Below the pieces are notes generated by a model. It was not told where the DNA came from, made no database searches, and worked only from the letters and a program-made list of their open reading frames with translations. A stretch of DNA of 23,473 nucleotides from Ichthyosporea sp. XGB-2017a (taxonomy: Eukaryota; Opisthokonta; Ichthyosporea), in contig PDIM01010363.1 of the NCBI GenBank assembly GCA_002811675.1, positions 1 through 23,473 on the forward strand, in the 5' to 3' direction. Both the position numbers and the translations under genes were made by a program. Shown one piece after another: positions 8,924 through 17,752 of the stretch (within the stretch, counting starts at the first letter, position 1; each line of letters starts with the position of its first letter).

Positions 8924-9880
8924 TTACATTGAAGACAGAGAAAGGGAAGATATGCGGCCGGGAAGGTGTCGAAGCTTTTCTGATCCACTCGAAGAGGCTC
9001 TCACCCCCGAGAATGAAACTTTTGAAGACCTTGGTGAAGTGATTGTACATGTGGAAGTAGAATCCCTCTGGGAGGAATATGAATACGTGCTGGAGGAAGA
9101 GCAGCTCACTTTGCGCCCTTCAAAGTCCCATTCGGATGAGCCCGATGCTGACTTGTCAACATGTTCAAAGTCAATAAAGAATGTCTTGAAAAGCGGCAAA
9201 TGTCTCGACTGGCCCGGTGGCACAGTTGCTGCAGGAGTGTAGGTTTTATAAAGACAAATTGAAGAAGAAGAGCGCTCTGACAAGCTTGAAGAGCATGTCT
9301 GCTCGTATTCATCAGAAAGTCTAAATTCAGACATGTCCTTAGAATTATCTTCAGGAAAAAGGCTCTTTTGGTTATGCAACACAACAATTCGTCTCCATAT
9401 TTCCGACAAAATAGGTCCAACCATGACTGCCTCGGCTTCAGCCAAGGTAAACCACCTTCGAATTTTGCTACAATCTTTACTCTTCCACTGTTGTTTATCA
9501 TTTACATTCATGATATAGGTTTTTATCACTGCATGTTCCCCACTGTGGTAAAAGTCCCCCAAGTAGTTAGTAATTGTTCCCGTCAATCCCATCTGTTTCT
9601 TAGATTCCCTTTGTGCTGCCTCTTCCGCGCTTTCCCTTCTCTTTTTCTTTCCCCTCGGAATGGCCCATTCGATGTTAAAATGTTTATCATAGTCGGCTGT
9701 GTTCCTTATATCGTGCATTGAATCAATTGTCTTTCTATCAAATAATTTAATTGTCTTCTTTTTCGAACTGAGCTTTACAAGCATGATTTGGGGCTGTGCA
9801 TCAGCGCAACTGAGCCTCACCGGAACGCATCCCGCCATGCAGTCAATGGGTCCCTTGGACCTCATTGTCTCCTTATTCAT
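8924..9880 (-). CDS. Nudix protein of the DIPP (NUDT3/Aps1) type with altered Nudix box
   Basis: The 318-residue protein has a Nudix fold at about residues 13-155, then a long Ser-rich tail. The order AGCVPVRL, WAIPRGKKK, the Nudix box, YLGDFYH, then RRWFTLAEAEAVM resembles diphosphoinositol polyphosphate phosphohydrolases, which remove the beta phosphate from inositol pyrophosphates and cut diadenosine polyphosphates. In the Nudix box (G-x5-E-x7-R-E-U-x-E-E-x-G-U) G77, E83, R91, E92, G98 and L99 fit. The two metal-binding glutamates that follow RE are K95 and Q96, and basic residues replace the usual glycines before the box. Activity may therefore be weak or lost. The tail (about 175-318) is rich in Ser and looks disordered. 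It converges with GMPS (227 bp between stops). Possible starts are M1, M6 and M15, all before the fold. Confidence 0.8.
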   Translation of the reverse strand: MNKETMRSKGPIDCMAGCVPVRLSCADAQPQIMLVKLSSKKKTIKLFDRKTIDSMHDIRNTADYDKHFNIEWAIPRGKKKRRESAEEAAQRESKKQMGLTGTITNYLGDFYHSGEHAVIKTYIMNVNDKQQWKSKDCSKIRRWFTLAEAEAVMVGPILSEIWRRIVVLHNQKSLFPEDNSKDMSEFRLSDEYEQTCSSSLSERSSSSICLYKTYTPAATVPPGQSRHLPLFKTFFIDFEHVDKSASGSSEWDFEGRKVSCSSSSTYSYSSQRDSTSTCTITSPRSSKVSFSGVRASSSGSEKLRHLPGRISSLSLSSM

Positions 9881-10410
9881 TATGAAGAAGTTTTTAAATA
9901 AATAAATAACTAAAAGGGCCCTTCCCTTGTCCTTCCCACAAATTGTCTAAAACAAATCTAACCTTTCAAACTAATCAAACTACCAACAAAGTACGCAAAC
10001 AAACAAAAGCAAAAGCCCAAGTGAACAAGTGAACAACAACAAATTATTACAAACTGATATTAATTTTCAAAAGCCTCCCTTTCTAATTGCAATTTCATTG
10101 TAAATTATCGGCCTGCAGCTCAACATGAGCCCAACTTTGCGCCACCGTCGCTCAACTTTGTTTTGATAATTTGCAGTAATCAGGTCTGCTAATTACAGTA
10201 GCTATGTAGTCGTGTAGTTGGTAATTATCTATGCACTGCATGTATTGTATCTTGCAGTATAAGTGGGTTTTGAATGATTGATGGGGGTACTTTCGGACTT
10301 TTGCTCTCTGCCTGCCTCTTCTGTCTAAGTTTTGATAATTCTCCCTTCATGAGAAGAGCATCAATAATTTGGGAAAAGGTCACTCTTTCAAACTGAACCT
10401 CAGTCGATAT

Positions 10411-10440
10411 TATTTAGGTTGGGGAATAATTCGTAACGTC
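10411..10440 (+). mobile_element. Possible mariner-like terminal inverted repeat, single end
   Basis: TTAGGTTGGGGAATAATTCG, directly followed by TAACG, closely resembles the outer end of many mariner/Tc1 DNA transposons (consensus-like TTAGGTTGG.G.ATAAGTTCGTA), and it sits beside TA-rich sequence. No matching inverted end and no transposase remnant was found downstream. It is either a solo end, a deleted copy, or chance. Confidence 0.3.
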
Positions 10441-10548
10441 GCGGAAGCAAATATTATTGTGAAGTCGGAACTTTTACTGCAATATCACGTTTGATCAATA
10501 TTGAATGAGGCGAAGAACTTGGCAAAAGCAAAGCTAATAGTACAGATC

Positions 10549-10665
10549 GTCGTTATATTATAACGCGTTACAATGCTCATGTACTTGCTTGCATTGTCTC
10601 TCGCCAGCTACGTCTGCTGCTGCAAGGGTAACGGAAACATGAAATTTTGATGTCGTTATATTATA
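10549..10665. repeat. 14-bp direct repeat flanking about 89 bp
   Basis: GTCGTTATATTATA occurs at 10549-10562 and again at 10652-10665. The first copy is part of the short palindrome CGTTATATTATAACG. The repeats could be a duplication or a deletion footprint. No function is known. Confidence 0.6.
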
Positions 10666-11110
10666 TATTACGTAGTAACGAGTCTAATTCTCCAAAAAGT
10701 TTTTGTATTACAACTGCTTAATCGAAGCAGCCAATCAGTTTCATGGGAAATAAACCATTGGTGCACAGAGATGCTTAGGGCGAAATGTCGGAGGTTTTAT
10801 AAGTGTCAAGATGGAGGTTGGACATCGGCCCCAGCTTATTTCTGCAGAAGTAATATTAATCATGATTCGATTCATGATTGATTTATAGCGCCTGTCTTGC
10901 GACCCCATTGGGTAAATGTTGACTGTCTAGTGCCTCCGTCGGATCGACCTATAAAGAGGAGCTTTTGTGGAAGGATTGGGTCTTTGGAAGGCTGCCAATG
11001 GATTGGGTGGGGGAAAATGCAGGATAAAATGAGGGTTGCTCGTTGCTATGAACATTTACTACATAATTAATGGGACCAGCACCACTAGACGCCGTCGTTA
11101 AAGTTGTGGT

Positions 11111-11240
11111 CAATCACGGGATATGACGTTTTATGGGCCTGTGATTGGCTCCCTTGATTCCTTTAGAGATTCTGATTGGTAGAAAAGAGTCTCAGTGGAC
11201 CTCTAAAATCTTACTTGATGAGAGCAAGTATAATATATGT
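11111..11240. promoter_or_regulatory. CCAAT/CRE-like promoter cluster with TATA-like sequence
   Basis: Two inverted CCAAT boxes (TGATTGGCT at 11142-11150 and TGATTGGT at 11173-11180) are 31 bp apart, close to the roughly three-helical-turn spacing seen in multi-CCAAT NF-Y promoters. A TGACGT half-site lies at 11124-11129. TATAATATA follows at 11229-11237. Another CCAAT sits at 10731-10735. The cluster suggests a plus-strand promoter, yet no convincing gene follows, apart from the uncertain ORF at 11687. Confidence 0.35.
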
Positions 11241-11686
11241 ACTATGTACACATTATCGCCCACTACTACACAGCTCATTTTGATTATCAGCAAATAACCT
11301 CAAGTAGATCCCTAGATCTTGATCAGGGGGTACTTCTTCTGTGGCTTCTCTGAAACCACAAAAAAATTAAAGATATCGAATCACCAAATGAAAAAAAGAA
11401 AAATACCAAAGCTGAACAATTTGAAGGCTTTTTTAAATGCGACGTAGGTGTCCTTGCAAAATAAGTATTCACTTGCGACACCATTTGCTTAACTATGTTG
11501 GGGCGCGTCCTTTTAAGCTTTTATAAGCTGCCCTTCTTGTTGCTCCTGTGCTGTTGAATTCGGAAATGCAGCTTCCTTTCTCTTTATTCTCAGTTTATTT
11601 GCATGCAACAGACTTATAACGCAGACGCAATGCAAGACGAAAGGTCGGAATGAATTCTGACTACCTCGAGAACACTTCTATGGGCC

Positions 11687-12010
11687 ATGGGAAAGCAAAA
11701 ATCCATGTACCCCGTGCATTCAAAATTCGCAGTCCATCAACAAAAGGTGCGTTTTCGACAACACAACTGGATTCTCTTAAGGTCGCATGTGGTATACGAC
11801 GACCCGGCTGCCTTTTATTGCTTCTACGCGCACGTCGTCCACAAAACTTTACTGACACAATTGTCACGTGGGAAAATAAAGAGACAGGAGGTCAATTTGA
11901 TCATTCAGATCAAAGTTAATCTTCTCCAAGATAATTTATCCAAACACACTGTGCTTTCAACATTCGATGAATACTACAAGAGACCACCAGTCCTGCGTGT
12001 CCAAGAATAA
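11687..12010 (+). CDS. Uncertain small ORF, unknown protein
   Basis: An ATG at 11687 opens 107 codons ending at TAA 12008-12010. The sequence is basic with hydrophobic patches (a YDDPAAFYCFYAHVVHK stretch and a DEYYKRPPV C-terminus). I recognise no family. Other frames are also open here, so this may be chance. The upstream CCAAT cluster is the only support. Confidence 0.2.
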   Translation: MGKQKSMYPVHSKFAVHQQKVRFRQHNWILLRSHVVYDDPAAFYCFYAHVVHKTLLTQLSRGKIKRQEVNLIIQIKVNLLQDNLSKHTVLSTFDEYYKRPPVLRVQE

Positions 12011-12503
12011 CAAAGGGAGTAGAGTGAGGCACAGCATAGAGACGCTCCTATTCCCGCGAAGAGTGTGTTCTGATTTTTGAAACATTGAGATTAGAAATAA
12101 GATGACACCAAGTCCAAATGGACTCCTGGGTGAGAACGGAGAAAAACAAAGCATAGCGGAATTGAGAAAGTCCACATAAGACTTCAGCGCGAGCATAAGA
12201 AAGCATGCAAAATACGTCTAACAATCTATATTCCTACACAGTTGAGTTCTTATTCTTTAGGATGCTAGAGCTGAACTTTTCCCTGCACTTCCGAAGATCA
12301 CCCATAAACGGAACGCACTCTTTCGCATTTACCGAGCAAACAAACAGCTCAACATCCTTTCTTCCACTCCCTTTGCAAAATTGCCCTCCCTTCCATCCAC
12401 TACAGTTCTGTCAACTTTGGCGACAAACATTGTAAAACATAAAACACCGTCTGAACTTCCGCTATTCTTCTCCATGCCCATTACCAGTTGCTCGTCTTAT
12501 AAT

Positions 12504-13070
12504 TTAATCTCCTCTGTAAAATCTTAAAATAGCCTTTACGGGTCCAACTATTTCAACTTTATGATACTGTTGCGGGGGCGCTATGGCTTTGTCACCAGCC
12601 GAAAAGGCGTAAGAGGCAATCTTGGGCCCAGTTTTCCCGTCAAGAAAATGGAATTTGAGGGATCCAGATAAGATTGAAAGTTCTGCCCAAACACCCACTT
12701 TTGTATTGTGCGCACAGCGAAGTCCCTTGGGAAATGAATCTTGATCCCACTCTGGGTTCACTTTATAGCACTTCACACTGGCTGGCAAAGGCTGCATCTT
12801 GTACGATTCACTGGTGTCGGCAAATAGCCACTGATACACAAAACGCACACCCATAGCTAATGCCAGTGAGCCCCCAACAATCAACCCAAACAACCTAGAG
12901 CCCTGAAGGGATCCCAACCAAGATTTCCCAGCACCCACCACTATCCAAGAATCCCCACCCACAGTCATGTTAACACCTAACAACACCCGGCAGCCTAGTC
13001 CACACACACAGATCCACAGCCTCTCTAACAAGACAGAGTTAATCCACCTATCATATATATCCTTATCCAC
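12504..13070 (-). CDS. Membrane-anchored DUF1971 (TehB/YeaR-like) cupin protein
   Basis: The 188-residue protein has a C-terminal small cupin-like domain (about 93-188) that matches the DUF1971/TehB N-terminal/YeaR family. Marks are LPASVKCYK, PEWDQDSFPKGL, H121-N-T-K-V-G-V-W, LSGSLKFHFLD, PPQQYHKVE (H170) and a terminal RFYRGD. Bacterial members are linked to tellurite or nitrate stress; the biochemical role is not established. Residues about 58-83 form one hydrophobic segment (GLIVGGSLALAMGVRFVY), so the domain is probably tethered to a membrane. The true start may be M35 (12968), since residues 1-34 show no domain. The gene has no intron and resembles bacterial proteins, so an old transfer is possible. 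It diverges from the DAHP synthase gene. Confidence 0.75.
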   Translation of the reverse strand: MDKDIYDRWINSVLLERLWICVCGLGCRVLLGVNMTVGGDSWIVVGAGKSWLGSLQGSRLFGLIVGGSLALAMGVRFVYQWLFADTSESYKMQPLPASVKCYKVNPEWDQDSFPKGLRCAHNTKVGVWAELSILSGSLKFHFLDGKTGPKIASYAFSAGDKAIAPPQQYHKVEIVGPVKAILRFYRGD

Positions 13071-13323
13071 ACACCCTTATAACTGCACAGCTGGGTCACA
13101 TGAGGAGGCAGGGAGGTCCACTGTTACCCACAGCTGGCCACTACCCCGCCCCCCCCCGTGACCCTCCCCATGATGCTGCATGACTCGGACCTGTTTGTTT
13201 TTGTTTGTGTTACAATCCCCGCGCCACCCATGATGACCCACCACCTTTAGATATTCGATGGGTTTTCTTTTTTTCTATTTTCTTCCGGTCGTTTTTTTTT
13301 TTTTCGTTTTTCCTTTCTTTTTG

Positions 13324-13356
<33 letters not shown>

Positions 13357-13589
13357 CATATTTTATATTTTTGTTCTCTTTTTTTTTTGTTTTTGTTTTG
13401 TTTATTTTTTTTCGTTTGCTTTTTGGTGATTTTGTTATTTTAGTATTTTTCAAGTGTGAATTGAGATTTGCAATTTTGTGTTTTGAAGGATTGACATTTG
13501 GTTGGTGTTGCTGTAAAAACTATTCTTTTTTTTTTTGATCCCCTTCTCTGTCTTTCACTTAGGTTTACTTCCACAATTCAATTAGGTAA
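13071..13589. promoter_or_regulatory. Divergent promoter region with long pyrimidine tract
   Basis: This 519-bp region separates two divergently read genes. It has a C-run (about 13147-13157) and an almost uninterrupted T/C tract from about 13263 to 13400, with a shorter T-run at 13526-13537. Such tracts usually keep nucleosomes off promoters. Open frames across the tract give Phe- or Lys-only peptides and are rejected. No TATA box was recognised. Confidence 0.5.
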
Positions 13590-14768
13590 ATGATGACTCA
13601 GGCAACAAAAAGAGCTGCGGCTGAAACGTTGGTCCCGAACAAAGGGAAAATTTCTCGGGAAATGAGCCCAGCCCGCTCTGTGACCCTTAATGAAACTGAT
13701 GATGTGCGTATTGCCCGCATTGATCCCCTCATCCCACCTCAGATTCTGATGGAAGACATCAGCATCTCTGCTGCGGCTCTCAGTACTGTAGCAAAGACCC
13801 GTTGTGAAGTGGGCAAGGTTATGCGTGGAGAGGATGACCGCTTAATTGTTGTGGTGGGTCCATGCTCCATCCATGATCCAAAAGCTGCGTTAGAATATGG
13901 AAATCGGTTGAAGAAAGAAATGGAAAAGTATTCTAAAGAACTCCTGATAATCATGCGTGTGTACTTTGAGAAACCTCGCACAACCGTAGGATGGAAAGGC
14001 CACATCAACGATCCTTCAATGAATGGAAAGTTTGCGATCAATAAGGGCCTGAAGTCAGCTAGAAAACTTCTACTCTCTCTCAATGACTCGGGAATTCCTT
14101 GTGGGTGCGAATTTCTGGATACACTCACCCCACAGTTTGTCGGGGATCTCGTATCTTGGGGTGCCATTGGGGCACGTACCACCGAAAGTCAGGTCCATAG
14201 AGAACTAGCTTCGGGATTATCTTGTGCTGTAGGTTTCAAGAATGGCACGAGCGGGGATGTAAAGATTGCAGTTGATGCGATTGGGGCCTCTATACATCCC
14301 CATCATTTCTTGTCTGTTACAAAGCAGGGTTTGGCAGCTATTGTGACCACTGAAGGGAATCAACAATGCCATTTGATTCTCCGTGGGGGCGCTGATGGAC
14401 CAAATTATGGAGAAAAACATGTTGCTGCTGCTATCAAGCAATTGCAAGGTGGCAAAGTCCTGGACAAAATTGTCATTGACTGTTCACATGGAAATAGCAG
14501 AAAGAAGCATGAAAACCAGCCTGTTGTTGCCGAAAATATCGGATCTCAAATTGCTGCAGGTAACAAAAATATTGTTGGTGTAATGCTAGAGTCCCACCTT
14601 GTCGAAGGAAGGCAAGACATTCCTAAGAATGTGTCCGAGTCCGACGACGTACTGACGAAACTGACTTATGGACAAAGTATCACCGATGCTTGTATTGGAT
14701 GGGAGACTACTGTTGATGTCCTTAAGAACTTGGCAGCTGATGTTAAAAAGAGACGCCAGCTCGCATGA
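13590..14768 (+). CDS. DAHP synthase, class I (AroF/G/H, Aro3/Aro4 type)
   Basis: It condenses phosphoenolpyruvate with erythrose 4-phosphate, the first step of the shikimate pathway to aromatic amino acids. The single exon encodes 392 residues. Motifs in order are VVVGPCSIHDP (87-97), MRVYFEKPRTTVGWKG (122-137), GARTTESQVHRELASG (194-209), GFKNGT (215-220), IDCSHGNS (296-303), MLES (332-335) and SITDACIGW (363-371). The metal ligands of E. coli AroG align with C92, H300, E334 and D366, so the enzyme looks active. The N-terminal ~45 residues before DPLIPP extend beyond bacterial forms, and such N-terminal segments carry allosteric control in yeast enzymes. ATG ATG at 13590-13595 leaves a one-codon ambiguity. 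AATAAA at 14816-14821 is a likely poly(A) signal. Confidence 0.95.
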   Translation: MMTQATKRAAAETLVPNKGKISREMSPARSVTLNETDDVRIARIDPLIPPQILMEDISISAAALSTVAKTRCEVGKVMRGEDDRLIVVVGPCSIHDPKAALEYGNRLKKEMEKYSKELLIIMRVYFEKPRTTVGWKGHINDPSMNGKFAINKGLKSARKLLLSLNDSGIPCGCEFLDTLTPQFVGDLVSWGAIGARTTESQVHRELASGLSCAVGFKNGTSGDVKIAVDAIGASIHPHHFLSVTKQGLAAIVTTEGNQQCHLILRGGADGPNYGEKHVAAAIKQLQGGKVLDKIVIDCSHGNSRKKHENQPVVAENIGSQIAAGNKNIVGVMLESHLVEGRQDIPKNVSESDDVLTKLTYGQSITDACIGWETTVDVLKNLAADVKKRRQLA

Positions 14769-15105
14769 AACTACCGGCGAGGGGCTTTTATCATTTCAAA
14801 TATTTCTTCTCTTTAAATAAAGTTGTATATGGGACCTTTTGCTTTGGTTTCGTAAATGCTGTTTTTCTTTTTATTCAACTATGCAAACGAACAGGAAGTT
14901 CGGTAAACCTACAAATTGCTTACTTTTGCTTTCGCTTGTTTTTCTGTAGTTTTGTTTTTGTGTGTTTTCATCTATTTTTTCTTTTTTTTGTTCGTTTTGT
15001 TTTTTCTTCTTTCTTTCGTCTTCTGTGTGTATGTAACGTATTGTTGCTGCTTCAAAAATTTGAAAAGTTTGGCACAAGATTTAAATAATAACGTAAACAG
15101 TGGGC
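14769..15105. other. Convergent 3' flanks of DAHP synthase and the receptor-L gene
   Basis: It holds 3' UTR sequence only. AATAAA at 14816-14821 serves the plus-strand gene. TTTATT at 14870-14875 (AATAAA on the minus strand) fits the receptor-L gene ending at 15106, so the two transcripts may overlap by tens of bases. The middle is T-rich (about 14930-15020). Confidence 0.5.
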
Positions 15106-17250
15106 TTAATTGTCATAGTAGTAAGACTCAATATTGTTACCGTACGCATTATCTTTCCATGACTCCCAGCATCTTGGATACGGCTGAGTTCCATGCAAGA
15201 GCTTCACGTCCTCTTTCAACGTGACGAAAATATCTTTGAAATCTTTAAGGATTCCATTGAGCAATTTCAACACTCCAAAATTCAAATGTCCACTTTCAGT
15301 TTCGGCGCCCTTAAAAAAGCTGCTTTGTAGCAAGGGGAAAAACTCGCCCCTATCAAGAAAATTGGCCATTTGGTTCCAAATAGAACCCTCCTTTTCTTTG
15401 TAGTTAAGCCAAATGAAGGGAAGCCCAGGCACGCATTCTTCTTCACTATTGAACAAGTGGGGAACTGATTCATCCATAAAGCAATACATCATTCTGTTTT
15501 TGTATATTGATTCAGCGGTCATCTTATCAAAAAGATGCTTTGTAGCCGGTGCAGATACAACATCATCTCCAAATGACATAATGGCTTGAGTTGGCACAAC
15601 AGCAGTTTCAAGTCGTTCGTTGATAGTATTGGACATAATCACACTGCATGCAAGCTGGCCAACTGTGAAGGTACAAGAACCTTTTCTTCCACAGTCCTTT
15701 GTTTGCTTTTCACAGGTTTCACCCCATCCAAGACGAATGCCGCGAAGGAATGGAAACATGTTGAGGAGACCAATGCCAAATACAGACACCCTGGGAAGTG
15801 CCAACTCGGGGGTTTGAAGAAGGGCTCTATCATAAATGAAGTTATCCTCTTCGTCTTTCATTTGAGACATTTGGGCAGCAAGAGCACCACCAAGGGCCAG
15901 TCCAGTGATAGCTTTTTCACCTCGAGCAGCAATCATAATATCGTTCATTTCATGCATAAATCGATCATACTCTCCTTCACATTCCCCCGCCGTTGACGGG
16001 ATCCCATTAAGAAGGTCTTTTCTCTTACAGAATCCAAAGATGCCGCAGACAGTACCATGAGCTTGCCCGTGTCCCGGAAGGGTGGGAATGAGCACTTGGA
16101 AACCTCTTGCAGCCATAATTCGACCCATCTGGTAGAACTGGGATGGGCACGCAGTAAAGCTATGAAGATACATTACCACACCGCGGTAAGGGACACTAGG
16201 ATCAGCATCAATAGCAGTTGGGGCACAGTCGGGTTGGAAATCATACATTTCTTCTTGCAAATTGACATAATCCTCCCATTTGTTAAAGGCCTCAATTCCC
16301 ATTGACCCTCCCGCTTCACAGTTTTGGGTAATGTGGATCTCTCCCTTAGTTATGTGCTGTGCATTTTCCGGAGTAAAATGTTTCAAGTCACATGCTCTTG
16401 GATTATCGAAGATTCGGATTTCACCTCCAATCTTTTTCACGGCTTTGATACCGTCATCATTTTTCCAGTACATGAGATTGTTGATATCAAAATCTCCTCC
16501 AACAGTCGAAAGGCGCCCAAAGTTAATGGTGGACAATTCTTCCAGATTACTTAGTGTAAAATTACCTCCAACATTTTCTAGAGCTGGGAATTCCATATGA
16601 ACAAGTTGGTCATTATCAGAAATGTCTATGGACCCGGAAATAGAGGTCAACGAAGGAAAAGACAACATTTGCATTAACGAATTGCTTGCGACTATAAGTG
16701 ACCCACGGAGAGATTGCAGGTTGGGAAAACTAACAAAACTACCAATGTTTGTGGCATGAACAAAGATATCGCCCTTTATAGTTAAGCAGTCCTCATAACG
16801 TCTCCAATCGTCAGCCATCACTATAGTAATACCTTCCTCGCCAATAGGCAAATTGCATGTCCCCCCACTAGCAGGCTTAATCTTCCCCGGAATCCTGGTC
16901 TGGTTATTCACGGCCACTGGACACATTGGAAGCCCTGACTCCTCAGCGTAGTCCTTTTCGCAAGTGCAGCGCATACAGGATCCAATGCAAGGCCATGTCA
17001 ATACCTCCACCTGTGCGCAATAGTCATGATACACCAGGCGCTCCTCCTTTGGGATAGTTCCTTCCTGCATGAAACAGAACTGGGACAATTGCCCCCCTAT
17101 GTCCCTAGCCTTCCATGCAAGAACCCCGTCAGCCTGTGTATCCAAGGCAATGGCTTTGCTTTGATCTGCATTGGAAGCGGGAATCACAGATACAAACACG
17201 GCAACCATGGCCAAAACCAGTAGTTTTGATTTGACGTTAGGTGCCATCAT
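15106..17250 (-). CDS. Secreted receptor-L-domain / alpha-beta hydrolase fusion, nucleophile lost
   Basis: The 714-residue protein starts with a signal peptide (about 1-28, LLVLAMVAVFVSVIPA core). A Cys-rich segment follows (about 59-110), including C88-x3-C92-x2-C95-x-C97. Residues about 130-310 form a receptor-L-type beta helix with repeated xxxxL.SL.G.L.I turns (GDIFVHATNIGSF, LQSLRGSLIVASN, LTSISGSIDISDN, LENVGGNFTLSN). From about 355 an alpha/beta-hydrolase domain begins (GVVMYLHSFTACPSQF, RGFQVLIPTLPGHG). Its nucleophile elbow reads GLALGG: the catalytic Ser is Ala452 (codon GCC at 15895-15897). Asp (FGDD, 560-563) and His (SVPHLF, H598) candidates remain. It ends without a membrane anchor. 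The product is probably an exported protein with a non-catalytic hydrolase fold used for binding. It has no intron and diverges from nothing: the TRIC-like gene upstream runs in the same direction. Confidence 0.82.
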   Translation of the reverse strand: MMAPNVKSKLLVLAMVAVFVSVIPASNADQSKAIALDTQADGVLAWKARDIGGQLSQFCFMQEGTIPKEERLVYHDYCAQVEVLTWPCIGSCMRCTCEKDYAEESGLPMCPVAVNNQTRIPGKIKPASGGTCNLPIGEEGITIVMADDWRRYEDCLTIKGDIFVHATNIGSFVSFPNLQSLRGSLIVASNSLMQMLSFPSLTSISGSIDISDNDQLVHMEFPALENVGGNFTLSNLEELSTINFGRLSTVGGDFDINNLMYWKNDDGIKAVKKIGGEIRIFDNPRACDLKHFTPENAQHITKGEIHITQNCEAGGSMGIEAFNKWEDYVNLQEEMYDFQPDCAPTAIDADPSVPYRGVVMYLHSFTACPSQFYQMGRIMAARGFQVLIPTLPGHGQAHGTVCGIFGFCKRKDLLNGIPSTAGECEGEYDRFMHEMNDIMIAARGEKAITGLALGGALAAQMSQMKDEEDNFIYDRALLQTPELALPRVSVFGIGLLNMFPFLRGIRLGWGETCEKQTKDCGRKGSCTFTVGQLACSVIMSNTINERLETAVVPTQAIMSFGDDVVSAPATKHLFDKMTAESIYKNRMMYCFMDESVPHLFNSEEECVPGLPFIWLNYKEKEGSIWNQMANFLDRGEFFPLLQSSFFKGAETESGHLNFGVLKLLNGILKDFKDIFVTLKEDVKLLHGTQPYPRCWESWKDNAYGNNIESYYYDN

Positions 17251-17752
17251 TATAACTATCGTTGTTATTATAATATTTGGTTGAAAACTAACCCCCCACC
17301 CCTTCTTCCTTTCTTTAAAACTCTTTCTTTTCCCCTTAGTGAGCTGTTTTTAAATACCAAACACACACACACACACTCGCTCACTCTCGACTTCAGGATC
17401 AAAAGAGGATAGATAACACAAAGTAAAGCCCAGATTTCAAATCCTTCCTTTCAAAAAGTGAAAAAAAAAAAATAAAAAAAGAAAAAGAAAAAGTAATAAC
17501 GACTTGGAAAGAAATAAAAAAATTCAAATTCTGTCCAAAAAAGAAGAAGGAATTCGCAGAAAGTGCAAAAAGTTTCAAAAAAAGATCAGAAGCAGAAGGG
17601 AGAAAAAAAAGATCAATTTATAATTCTTTGCAGCTAGCAGGGGGAGGTGTTTCTATGCCAACTAAGTACCATAGATAATATATAGCGATCCATACCCCTC
17701 CCCTACGCCTATAAAACACCCGCTATATAGCTACACCACCCTCTCCACCACT

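Larger units (their letters stand above)
9906..12503. other. 2.6-kb gene-poor stretch
   Basis: No clear gene was found. The first 150 bp should hold the promoter of the minus-strand Nudix gene. Further in are a mariner-like terminal motif (10411-10440), a 14-bp direct repeat (10549-10562 and 10652-10665), a CCAAT/CRE cluster (11111-11240) and an uncertain ORF (11687-12010), all listed separately. Several frames are open over 11650-12010 on both strands, which makes coding calls there unreliable. A spliced gene downstream of the CCAAT cluster is possible but not shown. Confidence 0.4.

Noticed and set aside
8832-9242. 136-codon plus-strand frame opposite the Nudix gene
   Set aside because: It lies antisense to the Ser-rich tail of the Nudix gene, whose own frame is longer and has a recognised domain.
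13205-13453. Open frames on both strands in the pyrimidine tract
   Set aside because: They give only Phe-rich or Lys-rich peptides caused by homopolymer sequence.
13739-14182. 147-codon minus-strand frame inside DAHP synthase
   Set aside because: It is a shadow of the strongly conserved plus-strand enzyme.
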